Origin: Bacteroidales bacterium UBA3289
GTDB lineage: Bacteria; Bacteroidota; Bacteroidia; Bacteroidales; UBA932
Assembly: GCA_002361625.1 (NCBI GenBank)
Contig: DETL01000014.1
Span: forward strand, 94,235-158,234
Length of the DNA: 64,000 nt
Direction: 5' to 3'
The notes below the pieces were generated by a model. That model searched no databases and had not been told where the DNA came from. It saw only the letters and a program-made list of their open reading frames with translations. The position numbers were made by a program, and so were the translations under genes. Below, in pieces: positions 36,543-44,648 of the stretch. Within the stretch, counting starts at the first letter, position 1; each line of letters begins with the position of its first letter.

Positions 36543-39461
36543 TTACAGTGTCTTCAGCGCATCCTGGAGGACGCGGGTGGCGCGGTCGATGAGGTCCTTC
36601 GTGCCGGAGCCGTCATTGACATACTGGATCACCATGTCGGCGAAGTCGATGGCTTCGCGGAGTCTGGTGTTCTTGTTCGGGATCTCCTTGGTCTCCACCA
36701 CGAGGCGCAGCAGGGAGTCCAGGTCCTCCGGTTCCGCCAGGTTGCCGGGACGCATCGTATTGATGGCCGCATTCAGGGCCGAGGTGGCCTTGGTAACATC
36801 CTCCTGCTTGAGGGAACGAGGCTTGGCATTGTTCACGGCCTCGGCGGCGGCGAGCTGCTCCAGCATCCGGGCATACCCGTTCGGGGCCCACGGGGCGAAG
36901 GCCGGCACCTTGGTTTCCAGGGCGTTCCAGGCGTCCTGCGCCGTCACGCGGGAGCGTGCGATGCGGATGGCCTGGTCCAGGTAAGTCTTGTCCACGCCGC
37001 GGGTCTTCTTCGCCTTCTTCCCTTCGTTCAGGACATTCAGGCGCAGGTAATGCGTGCTGTGGTCCGTCATCCAGTAGTCCGGATAGAAGGTCTTGTCACC
37101 GAGGGTCAGGGAATAGACATTGCCCAGGGTTCCTTCGTCCGAGGTATGTCCCTTCAGGACGATGTCGGAAAGGTCAGGATTCAGGTTGAACTCCGCCTGG
37201 TCCCAGACGGTGATGTCCGGGGTGGCCATCACGAGCGGGCCGTACATCAAGACGCCTTCCCACATCGGGGCGAACGGGGTGCGGGCCTCATTGACACCGG
37301 TCGCGGCCAGGTCCATCTTGTCCGGGCCGAAGTTCAGGTGCTTGCCGAACGGCATCTCCACCTCCACGCGGTCGCCGGCCTTCCAGTCGCGCTCGGGGAT
37401 TTCCACATAGGAAGAAGGCTGGTAGGAGGCCTGCAGCGCGTGGCCATTGACCTTCACGGAGAAACCTTCCGTAGCCCAGTACGGGACGCGGAGCTTCATC
37501 GCGAAACGTCCGCCCTTTTCGATGGTGATGGCGGTATTCTCCGCCGGCCAGCGGCATTCCTGGCGCAGGGCGACGCCCTTTTCTTCCCAGCGGGCCGTCG
37601 TGGGCAGGTACAGGGCCACCCAGAGGGTGTTGTCCGAAACGAAGTAGGCCGCCTCCTGATACTTGACATGGTTCTCCGCGCCGGTGCCGCCGCAGCAGGA
37701 TTCCTGCGGAGTGGGGCTGCCGAAAGGCTTTGTCGCATTCATGCCCACGGCGTATTGGTAGCACACGCCGTAGTCCGTCGGATGGACCGAACCCACGAGC
37801 TGGTTGTACAGCACGCGCTCGTAGTAGTCCATATAGCGGGCGTCATCCGGATCATAGCCGTTCAGGTCCTTGGTGAGTTTCGCCAGGTTGTAGGCGCAGC
37901 AGGTCTCGTTGATGTCCGGATTCGGGAAGAGGTTCCGCTGCCGGTCGGACATCACGCTGGTGTTGAGGCTCATCATCTGGGAATAGGGCTGACGGAACAT
38001 CTCGCCGTTGCCCACACCGCCCATGGCATAGGCGTACCGGCCCTGGACCATCTCCCAGAAGTTCCTGGCAATGTGATAGTAACGGGCTTCGCCACCCACC
38101 TTGTACGTATTCACGGCACCCACGATCATCGGGATATGCTGGTTCGCGTGGCGGGTGCGGATATCGTCGATATTCTTCGAAAGCGGGTCGTAGAACGCCG
38201 GGGAATCGAAGCACTGCGCCGCTTCCAGCAGATGTGCTTTCTCCACCGGGTCCGTCGCCTTGGCGGACAGCCGGGACAGGGACTCCTGCATGCCGCCCAC
38301 CTCGCCGGCGATGTACATGTTCCACATCTCGTAGCGGTTGCCGGGCCGTGCCTGGCGCTCCGCCTTGTCGCCGTCCATCTTCACATAGGTCCTGTAATGC
38401 AGGCGGTTCCACACCCAAAGGCCCATGTCCTTCGCAATCAGGAGCGCCTTCACGGCGATCTCGGGATCGTCGATGTTCTCGGAAATGTCGATGAGGCCGG
38501 CCAGCTGCTTGTGGATGGTATAATACGGCGCCCACACGCCCTTCTCATTATTATAAGGAGCGTATTTCTCGATCAGGACCGGATGCTGCGCAGGGATGGC
38601 GTTGATGTAGCCGTATCCGTAGCTCCGGGGATCCTTCTTGTACTCGTTGAAGGCGGCCCAGGTTCCTTCCAGCTTGTCGAATTCCTCCTCGGGGACCAGG
38701 TCCCGCGCCTCGCGGTAGCGGCCCAGGGCATCGTCCCAAACGAAAGTAAGTTCCTGACAGGCACGCATTTCATCGACAATCCGCTGAATCCGTTCCTTCA
38801 GGGCAGCCTTGGTGGCCGGATCGTCGGTGCCGGCGAAGGCAAACGCCAGGGCGGACATGTAGTGGCCCGTCCCGTGTCCCTTGAGCTTCGTGGTCGGGGA
38901 ATCCCAGCCGTCGGAGACAGTGTAGCCCTCCGTCGGAAGGCCGTAGGTGTCACGATAATTATACAGCTGCTGGGTAATGTCCAGCGAAAGAAGGTTCTTG
39001 ACGTCCAGGTCGCGGTTCCCGGTAAGCCGGTTGTCGCCGATGAGCCGGACACTCCCGAGCGGCAGCGGCCGTGCCACGGGCGTCTGCGCGGGCACCGGGG
39101 CTTCCTTCGCCACCACCGTCACCTGCGCATCCAGCGGATATCCGTTCTCGGTCGTGTTGTCACCGAGGACATAACCCCGGACCGTATAGGTGGATCCGGC
39201 GGGCATCGCGGCCTCCTCTTCCTCGGTCTCCCGAAGAGAATTGGTCCATTTGACCTGTCTCCAGGCTCCGGTTCCGTCGGCATAGGTTACCCACACCTGA
39301 TACGGCAGGAGCGGGGCATTCCCTACGGAAGCCTCCACCCGGACGGCGGCGACTTCACGGATTGTCTTGGCCGTTTTCTTTCCGCTGCGGGCGGGAAGCA
39401 GGACGGCCGGAAGGGTCATAAGCAGCAGGATGCTCAAAAGATGGCGCGCTTTCATGGTCAT
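36543..39461 (-). CDS. DUF1680 glycosidase resembling GH146 beta-L-arabinofuranosidase
   Basis: A 972-residue secreted enzyme. After a signal peptide comes a bacterial Ig-like domain (about 30-115, LPYQVWVTYADGTGAWRQVKW). The DUF1680 (alpha/alpha)6 core follows (DGWDSPTTKLKGHGTGHYMSALAFAF, NETCCAYNLAKLTKDL, QESCCGGTGAENHVKYQE near 588), then a beta domain and a C-terminal helical segment resembling FIVAR repeats. The CCxGTGxENHxKYxE block resembles GH146 members more than the CCPSNxxR block of the GH127 neighbour. It likely removes beta-L-arabinofuranose from a different position. Start is at MTMKAR (39461); MKAR 6 bp later is equally good. It has its own operator-type promoter. Confidence 0.85.
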   Translation of the reverse strand: MTMKARHLLSILLLMTLPAVLLPARSGKKTAKTIREVAAVRVEASVGNAPLLPYQVWVTYADGTGAWRQVKWTNSLRETEEEEAAMPAGSTYTVRGYVLGDNTTENGYPLDAQVTVVAKEAPVPAQTPVARPLPLGSVRLIGDNRLTGNRDLDVKNLLSLDITQQLYNYRDTYGLPTEGYTVSDGWDSPTTKLKGHGTGHYMSALAFAFAGTDDPATKAALKERIQRIVDEMRACQELTFVWDDALGRYREARDLVPEEEFDKLEGTWAAFNEYKKDPRSYGYGYINAIPAQHPVLIEKYAPYNNEKGVWAPYYTIHKQLAGLIDISENIDDPEIAVKALLIAKDMGLWVWNRLHYRTYVKMDGDKAERQARPGNRYEMWNMYIAGEVGGMQESLSRLSAKATDPVEKAHLLEAAQCFDSPAFYDPLSKNIDDIRTRHANQHIPMIVGAVNTYKVGGEARYYHIARNFWEMVQGRYAYAMGGVGNGEMFRQPYSQMMSLNTSVMSDRQRNLFPNPDINETCCAYNLAKLTKDLNGYDPDDARYMDYYERVLYNQLVGSVHPTDYGVCYQYAVGMNATKPFGSPTPQESCCGGTGAENHVKYQEAAYFVSDNTLWVALYLPTTARWEEKGVALRQECRWPAENTAITIEKGGRFAMKLRVPYWATEGFSVKVNGHALQASYQPSSYVEIPERDWKAGDRVEVEMPFGKHLNFGPDKMDLAATGVNEARTPFAPMWEGVLMYGPLVMATPDITVWDQAEFNLNPDLSDIVLKGHTSDEGTLGNVYSLTLGDKTFYPDYWMTDHSTHYLRLNVLNEGKKAKKTRGVDKTYLDQAIRIARSRVTAQDAWNALETKVPAFAPWAPNGYARMLEQLAAAEAVNNAKPRSLKQEDVTKATSALNAAINTMRPGNLAEPEDLDSLLRLVVETKEIPNKNTRLREAIDFADMVIQYVNDGSGTKDLIDRATRVLQDALKTL

Positions 39462-39479
39462 AGGGTTTTTAGTGCTTTC

Positions 39480-39545
39480 CAAAGATACGCACTAATCCTC
39501 CCCGCCCATAAAACAATCGTCCGTACGAATGGAAGAATCATCCAA
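39480..39545 (-). promoter_or_regulatory. GH146-like gene promoter with direct-repeat operator
   Basis: The minus-strand half-sites TTGGAT (39545-39540) and ACGGAC (39524-39519) are 21 bp apart; both are followed by GATT. Then come 31 bp and a perfect -7 box TATCTTTG (39487-39480). The ATG is 18 bp further. Confidence 0.75.
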
Positions 39546-39560
39546 ACTTCTTCGGAAGAA

Positions 39561-39609
39561 GGGACTGTGGCCGCGGCCTCATGAAAAAATCGGCCGCGAC
39601 CACAGTCCC
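39561..39609 (-). terminator. Long hairpin after nagA, probable terminator
   Basis: Two 18-bp arms (39561-39578 and 39592-39609) pair with one mismatch around a 13-nt loop. On the minus strand they lie 14 bp after the nagA stop. The downstream T run is weak (TTCTTCC), so termination may be partial. Confidence 0.65.
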
Positions 39610-39623
39610 TCCTTCCTATCTGC

Positions 39624-40781
39624 CTAGATAGCTTGTCCGGCGATATAGACGCGGGAAATGGTCACGTCGTCGTCGAAGAGGACGATGTCGGCGTCGCAGC
39701 CGGGAGCGAGGCGGCCTTTGCGGGAAAGGCCGAGGATGCGGGCGGGGGTCGATGTCATCATCCGGACGGCGTTCTCCAGGCCGGCGGCGCGGGCCATGGT
39801 GCGGACGAGGCGGTCCGTCGTGGCGACGGAGCCGGCGAGGCCGCTGCGGTCGGGACGGAGGGCGACACCGCCGTCCACCACGAACTTGATCCCGTTTTCC
39901 AAGCTGCCCTGGATGTATTCGCCGTCGGGAAGGCCGGTGGCCCGGATGGCGTCGGTGCACAGGGCCACGCGGTCCGCACCCTTGATCCGGTACACGAGCC
40001 GGAGCAGGTCGATGGGAAGATGGACGCCATCGGCAATCACCTCGATGTCATAGTCTTGCAGGTAGCCCGCCTCCACGGCGCCGGCATAGCGGCTGTAGCC
40101 GCGCTTGGCGACCGTGGACATTGCGCAATAGAAATGCGTCATCAGGGAGTAGCCGTGCCGGAAAGCCTCCTCGCAGGTGGCGCAAGAGGCATCCGTATGG
40201 GCGACGGCCGCAACGATGCCGCGGCGTCGGAGTTCCTCGCCCAGGCCCATGGCGCCTTCCAGTTCCGGGGCGGCGCTCACGCGGACCGTCTCCGGAAACG
40301 ACTCCAGCAGTGGAAGATACTCCTCCGGTACCGGCCGCTTGAGCCAGGCGGGATCCTGGGCGCCCGCCTTGGCCGGAGCGAAGTAAGGCCCTTCGAAATG
40401 GATTCCCACGAACTGGGCACCGGCCGTATTCCGGGGCAACGCCTCGCGATAGGCCCGGACGGCCCGCTCATAATCGGCAAAGGAAGCGGTTGCGAGCGAC
40501 GGCGTCATGGTCGTCGTCCCATGCAGGGCGTGCTGCCGGGCCGGAACCAGGTAGGCCTCCACCGTCCCGTCCAGGAAATCGTGCCCCCAGCCGCCATGGA
40601 CATGCATGTCGATGAATCCGGGGCTGACCCACTGCCCGCCGGCATCGACCACTTCCCCTTCGGGCGCCTCGGCCTCGGGAACGATAGCCTCGATCCGGCC
40701 GTCCCGGACGACCAGGGCGATCCCAGTCCGGACGCCTTCCGGCAAGAGGAAGCGTCCGCCACGGAAGACAGTAACCGCCAT
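39624..40781 (-). CDS. nagA: N-acetylglucosamine-6-phosphate deacetylase
   Basis: A 385-residue cytoplasmic amidohydrolase converting GlcNAc-6-P to GlcN-6-P plus acetate. The TIM-barrel motifs are present: SPGFIDMHVHGGWGHDF, HGTTTMTPSLATA, VGIHFEGPYF (metal Glu), VAHTDASCATCEEAFRHG, THFYCAMS, and CTDAIRATGLPDG with the catalytic Asp. The length is normal. Its ATG overlaps the TAA of the upstream dipeptidase gene by one base (TAATG), so translation is coupled. It supplies the step needed after ManNAc/GlcNAc phosphorylation in the sialic-acid pathway encoded at 47-63 kb. Confidence 0.95.
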   Translation of the reverse strand: MAVTVFRGGRFLLPEGVRTGIALVVRDGRIEAIVPEAEAPEGEVVDAGGQWVSPGFIDMHVHGGWGHDFLDGTVEAYLVPARQHALHGTTTMTPSLATASFADYERAVRAYREALPRNTAGAQFVGIHFEGPYFAPAKAGAQDPAWLKRPVPEEYLPLLESFPETVRVSAAPELEGAMGLGEELRRRGIVAAVAHTDASCATCEEAFRHGYSLMTHFYCAMSTVAKRGYSRYAGAVEAGYLQDYDIEVIADGVHLPIDLLRLVYRIKGADRVALCTDAIRATGLPDGEYIQGSLENGIKFVVDGGVALRPDRSGLAGSVATTDRLVRTMARAAGLENAVRMMTSTPARILGLSRKGRLAPGCDADIVLFDDDVTISRVYIAGQAI

Positions 40782-42562
40782 TACTCCTTGACTTTCAGGA
40801 CTTCACCGGCTTCGCGAGCCACGGTTTCCTTCCAAAGATCCGTATATCCCGGCTGCTCGATCTTGCCCGGCAGGCCCTCGGAATATTCGGAATGCTTGAA
40901 GGCGCCGTTCTCATCCTGCGGCTTCACGTTGCCGTCGATGAACTTCACGAGGAGCTCTTCTTCCAGCTTCACCCAGGCAGCGAACTGCTCCTGGGCCGTG
41001 TTCACCGTGTAGTCCGTCAGGAATTTCGTCAGCTTGGCGAAGGGCTTGCGGGAAATCATCGCCCCGCGCTCGGCCTTTTCCTGGAATCTCACCGCCACCT
41101 CATTATAGAGGACGCAGGCGGCGCTGTCCACGGCATGCGTCTTGTGCTCCATCTGGTCGATCTCGAAGGCGTCGATCTTCGCCCGCACGTGCGGCGCCAT
41201 GATGTTGTACATCTTATAGCAGGCGTTGGAGATGCGGTTGTTGATCCAGAAGGAGGACGTCGGGGAATAGTGCAGCAGGTCGCCGTTCCCCACCCGGAAG
41301 CATTCCGGAACCTCGGTCGTGGAAGTATAAATCGGTGTCACATAAGAAGTTGCCGCATCGTCCGTACCAAACCACAGGATACCGCCCACCTCATCGGGGA
41401 CATAGTCGCGGGCCTGGCCCACCATCCAGAAGCCAGTCTGCTGCGTGGCGATGGCGCGCTCGTTCAGGTAGGTGCCGCCCTCGGCCTTGAAGTTCATCGG
41501 ACGCCAGCGGTACGGCAGCGCGTTGCCACCCGCACCGATATCCTGCGTCATGTCCATGGGCGTGCCCTCGTAGTGGTCCCGCATCACGTCGGCCAGGGCC
41601 TTCACGGAGACCTTCTCCTTGGGATAGATGAACAGCGGCAGGTCGCCGTTCAGGTCGTAACCCATCGCATAGTCCAGAAAATCGGAGGCGTCCTTCGTGA
41701 CGGCGTTTCCTTCCGCGTCATAGTAGGAGAACCAGCCGCCGGACAGGATGTTGAAAGCGCTCCAAACGCGGGCGTCGCAACCGCGGACGGTGCCGAAGTC
41801 CACCGGGCAGTAGGCCTTCTTGAAGCTGAATTCCTCGTCCTCTCCGTCGAAGTACCCCTTCTTGCGGGCGAACGAGATGACGTCCTTCGCATAGACGCAA
41901 TTGTCGGGATCGTCCAGCGGGAAGGCGCCGATGCGGGCCTGGTTGGCATGGGCGCAGATGGCGCCGTCGGGGACGCGGATGGCCACCCAGACAATGCCCT
42001 TGTCCACATTCACGCCGTTCTTGATGTACGTGCCCTTGCCGATGAGTTCCATGATCCAGGCTTCGTTCTTGTCCGCAATGGTAAACGTCTCCCCTTCGGA
42101 AGCGTAGCCATAGGTGCTCGCGAGGTCCACGATGACCGCAATCGCCTCCCGGGCGCTCGAGGCCCGCTGCAGGGTCGTATAGATGATGGAGCCGTAGTCG
42201 ATGCGGCCGCGGCGGTCAACAAGCTCTTCCCGTCCGCCCCAGGTGGTCTCGGTGATGATGAGCTGCTTCTCGTTCATGTTCCCCACCGTCTGCCAGGTGC
42301 GGGTCACCTGGTCGATATCGCCCAGGTATTTTCCGGAATCCCAGTCGGTGATCCGAAGCTGGGAACCGGGCTTCCACTCCGCGGCGGGATGGAAATAGAG
42401 TTCGCCGTAAAGTGCGTGAGAATCAGCCGCATAGGTCACCAGGGTGGAACCGTCCTTGCTGGCTCCCTTGGTGACGATGACATTGGTGCAGGTATTCCCT
42501 TCGAGGGCCGGCGCAAGGGCCAGGACGGCGGAAAGGAAGAGGGTCAGGTGCGATTTATGCAT
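40781..42562 (-). CDS. C69-family dipeptidase, secreted
   Basis: A 593-residue exported Ntn-hydrolase (PepD-like). After the signal peptide (MHKSHLTLFLSAVLALAPA) the mature enzyme should begin near the Cys of GNTCTNVIVTKGASKDGST, the nucleophile of the C69 family, exposed by processing. Other family blocks are ITETTWGGREEL, AREAIAVIVDLASTYGYASEGETFTIADKNEAWIMEL (in part) and RPMNF. It hydrolyses dipeptides. Start is at MHKSHL (42562), after which the signal peptide runs normally; seven in-frame codons upstream are not needed. It is transcribed from a divergent promoter region (-7 TAAATTTG at 42614-42607) shared with the small secreted protein gene, and is coupled to nagA. Confidence 0.9.
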   Translation of the reverse strand: MHKSHLTLFLSAVLALAPALEGNTCTNVIVTKGASKDGSTLVTYAADSHALYGELYFHPAAEWKPGSQLRITDWDSGKYLGDIDQVTRTWQTVGNMNEKQLIITETTWGGREELVDRRGRIDYGSIIYTTLQRASSAREAIAVIVDLASTYGYASEGETFTIADKNEAWIMELIGKGTYIKNGVNVDKGIVWVAIRVPDGAICAHANQARIGAFPLDDPDNCVYAKDVISFARKKGYFDGEDEEFSFKKAYCPVDFGTVRGCDARVWSAFNILSGGWFSYYDAEGNAVTKDASDFLDYAMGYDLNGDLPLFIYPKEKVSVKALADVMRDHYEGTPMDMTQDIGAGGNALPYRWRPMNFKAEGGTYLNERAIATQQTGFWMVGQARDYVPDEVGGILWFGTDDAATSYVTPIYTSTTEVPECFRVGNGDLLHYSPTSSFWINNRISNACYKMYNIMAPHVRAKIDAFEIDQMEHKTHAVDSAACVLYNEVAVRFQEKAERGAMISRKPFAKLTKFLTDYTVNTAQEQFAAWVKLEEELLVKFIDGNVKPQDENGAFKHSEYSEGLPGKIEQPGYTDLWKETVAREAGEVLKVKE

Positions 42563-42566
42563 CGTA

Positions 42567-42614
42567 TTTGGGTGTTTGTTCAATTATTGTTAATTTTGCC
42601 TGATTGCAAATTTA
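42567..42614. promoter_or_regulatory. Overlapping divergent promoters (small secreted protein / C69 dipeptidase)
   Basis: On the + strand TTTG (42567-42570), 20 bp, and TAATTTTG (42591-42598) form a near-perfect promoter for the gene at 42614. On the minus strand TAAATTTG (42614-42607) is the -7 box for the dipeptidase; its -33 box is weak. The two -7 boxes are 8 bp apart, so the polymerases would compete. Confidence 0.7.
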
Positions 42615-43078
42615 TGAAATTTTATCAAGGGATGAAATATCTGTGGACAATCGCGGCGGCCTTCCTCCTCGGCGGGACCGCCCTCCTGGCCCAGAACAAC
42701 CAGGGACCCCAGACCCCGGAGCAGAAGGAAAAGCAGCTCCTCGAATTCATTGACAAGGAAGTCAAGCGCCTGTCCGACCAGCTCGGACTCGAATATTGGC
42801 AGGAATTCTACGTGGACTCCACCCTCACCCACGACTACCACGCCCTCCAGGAGGAAATGGACGAGATGCAGAAGGCGAAGGTCGGCAATACGGACCTGTA
42901 CCAGAGCATCCAGGACAAGTGGATGCAGCAGATCGACGACTCCTACAAGCGCTTCTTCAACGAGGAGCAGTGGAAGAAATACTGGAAGGCCACCGGGCAG
43001 CGCAACCAGAAAGCGCGCGACAAGCGCAAGGCCAAGGCCGAAAAAGCCTCGGCCGAGCTCAAAAACGAGGGGAAATAG
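42614..43078 (+). CDS. Small secreted, highly charged helical protein of unknown function
   Basis: A 154-residue protein: signal peptide (MKYLWTIAAAFLLGGTALLAQ after a short lead), then almost entirely charged alpha helix (QKEKQLLEFIDKEVKRLSDQL, YHALQEEMDEMQKAKV, QIDDSYKRFFNEEQWKKYWKATG) with a very basic Lys/Arg/Ala tail. I do not recognise a family; it has no Cys and no catalytic motif. A second ATG at 42632 begins the signal peptide proper and may be the true start (148 residues). It lies just upstream of pheS, whose likely -7 box overlaps its stop codon. Confidence 0.75.
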   Translation: MKFYQGMKYLWTIAAAFLLGGTALLAQNNQGPQTPEQKEKQLLEFIDKEVKRLSDQLGLEYWQEFYVDSTLTHDYHALQEEMDEMQKAKVGNTDLYQSIQDKWMQQIDDSYKRFFNEEQWKKYWKATGQRNQKARDKRKAKAEKASAELKNEGK

Positions 43079-43079
43079 T

Positions 43080-43087
43080 TATCTTTG
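43080..43087 (+). promoter_or_regulatory. -7 box of the pheS promoter
   Basis: TATCTTTG matches TAnnTTTG and begins 2 bp after the end of the preceding stop codon. No clear TTTG stands 19-20 bp upstream. The leader to the pheS ATG would be about 17-20 nt. Confidence 0.5.
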
Positions 43088-43110
43088 TGGGATTTTAGCA
43101 TTTTGCAGGT

Positions 43111-44154
43111 ATGAGCACCATGAAAGAAACCATCGAACAGATACAGAAGGAACTGACCGAACTGAAGGCAGCCTCGCAGAAAGAAGTGGAAGAGGCCCGC
43201 GTACGGTTCCTCGGCAAGAAGGGTTCCGTCACCGCGCTGATGGAGCAGTTCCGGAGCGTCGCCCCGGAGATGAAGCGGGAATACGGCCAGAAGCTCAACG
43301 AGCTCAAGAAAAGCGTGACCGCAAAGATCGAGGAGCTCAAGGAGCAGGCTGCGGCAGCCGCCGTGGAACTGGCCCCGAAGCAGGACCTCACCATGCCCGG
43401 CGACCCGTTTGAACTGGGTTCCCGCCATCCCGTTTCCATCGTCCGGCAGGAAATCGTGGACATCTTCCGCAAATTCGGCTATGATGTCGCGGAAGGTCCC
43501 GAAGTGGAGGACGACTGGCATGTGTTCGAGGCCCTGAACTTCCCGCCGAATCACCCGGCCCGCGAGATGCAGGACACCTTCTTCGTGTCCACCGGCCACC
43601 TGAATCCGCTCCTGCTCCGCACCCACACCTCCTCCGTGCAGGTGCGCACCATGGAAACCCATCCCCTCCCGATCCGCGTGATCTGCCCGGGCCGCGTGTT
43701 CCGCAACGAAGCCATCAGCGCCCGCGCGCACTGCATCTTCCACCAGGTGGAAGGCCTCTACATCGACAAGAACGTCACCTTCGCGGACCTCAAGCAGGCC
43801 ATCCTCCTGTTCGCCCGCGAGATGTTCGGCCCGGACACCCAGATCCGCATGCGCCCGTCCTATTTCCCGTTCACCGAGCCCTCCGCGGAGGTCGATGTGA
43901 GCTGCAACATCTGCCACGGCAAGGGCTGCAACATCTGCAAGGGCACCGGCTGGCTGGAGATCATGGGCTGCGGCATGGTGGACCCGAACGTCCTCGAAGC
44001 CAGCGGCATCGATTCCAAAGTTTACAGCGGCTTCGCCTTCGGCATGGGCGTCGAGCGCATCGCCATGCTCAAGTGGCAGGTCAATGACCTCCGCCACTAC
44101 TTCGAGAACGACATGCGCTTCCTCCACGAGTTCGCCACCGCGACGGAGGTGTAG
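43111..44154 (+). CDS. pheS: Phenylalanyl-tRNA synthetase alpha subunit
   Basis: A 347-residue class II synthetase subunit that charges tRNA-Phe as part of an alpha2beta2 enzyme. N-terminal coiled coil (1-90), then catalytic motifs: GSRHPVSIVRQEIVDIFRKFGYDVAEGPEVEDDWHVFEALNFPPNHPAR in part, motif 2 PGRVFRNEAISARAHCIFHQVEGLYID, and motif 3 GFAFGMGVERIAML. It carries the CNICHGKGCNICKGTGWLEI segment with four Cys, found in a subset of PheS proteins. The length is normal. pheT is not adjacent. Confidence 0.97.
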   Translation: MSTMKETIEQIQKELTELKAASQKEVEEARVRFLGKKGSVTALMEQFRSVAPEMKREYGQKLNELKKSVTAKIEELKEQAAAAAVELAPKQDLTMPGDPFELGSRHPVSIVRQEIVDIFRKFGYDVAEGPEVEDDWHVFEALNFPPNHPAREMQDTFFVSTGHLNPLLLRTHTSSVQVRTMETHPLPIRVICPGRVFRNEAISARAHCIFHQVEGLYIDKNVTFADLKQAILLFAREMFGPDTQIRMRPSYFPFTEPSAEVDVSCNICHGKGCNICKGTGWLEIMGCGMVDPNVLEASGIDSKVYSGFAFGMGVERIAMLKWQVNDLRHYFENDMRFLHEFATATEV

Positions 44155-44157
44155 GTG

Positions 44158-44186
44158 TTTGCTTGGCAAATATTTTGCTATATTTA
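44158..44186 (+). promoter_or_regulatory. Promoter of the 44.2-kb lipoprotein gene
   Basis: TTTG (44158-44161), 17 bp, then TATATTTA (44179-44186). The spacing is 2 bp short and the last base of the -7 box differs from consensus. The leader is about 15-20 nt. Confidence 0.5.
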
Positions 44187-44207
44187 CCGGGAAAACACTG
44201 AATGACT

Positions 44208-44648
44208 ATGCGTAAATATCTCGTTATCATCATGGTGGCGCTGACTGCGGTCAGTTGTGCCGCTTTACGGGCGCCGGCCAAGCTGGAGCGCCTCGTGAAC
44301 CGCGTCGAGCGAAACGGCGATCATTACCGTCCCTGGCAGTGGGAACGGGCCAACAAGCAGTATGAGGCCCTCATCCGCGAATACGTCCAGAATTACCGCA
44401 CCTATTCCATCGCCGAAAAGCAGCGCGCCATGAGCGCCATCGGCCGTTATCACGGCCTGCTCGTGGACTATGGCGTCAAGCAGGGCATCGGCATCCTGGG
44501 CGGCCTGGGCGGCTATGCCGGCGGCCTCCTGGACGTGCTTAAACAGGATGTCGGTGCGGTGCAGGATTTCCTGCAGAACGTACTCGGGCTAGGAAAATCC
44601 GAGTCCAACCGCTGGGTGGACCAGCTTAAAAAGAAGCTGGCAGAGTAA
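44208..44648 (+). CDS. Small lipoprotein of unknown function
   Basis: A 146-residue lipoprotein (MRKYLVIIMVALTAVSC, lipobox TAVSC). The mature part is helical, with RPWQWERANKQYEALIREYVQNYRTYSIAEKQRAM in its first half, a Gly-rich stretch (GIGILGGLGGYAGGLLD) and an amphipathic tail. It resembles small DUF6565-type Bacteroides lipoproteins, but this is tentative. Its last 23 bp overlap the 3' end of the convergent channel gene. An ATG 6 bp upstream is possible. Confidence 0.7.
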   Translation: MRKYLVIIMVALTAVSCAALRAPAKLERLVNRVERNGDHYRPWQWERANKQYEALIREYVQNYRTYSIAEKQRAMSAIGRYHGLLVDYGVKQGIGILGGLGGYAGGLLDVLKQDVGAVQDFLQNVLGLGKSESNRWVDQLKKKLAE

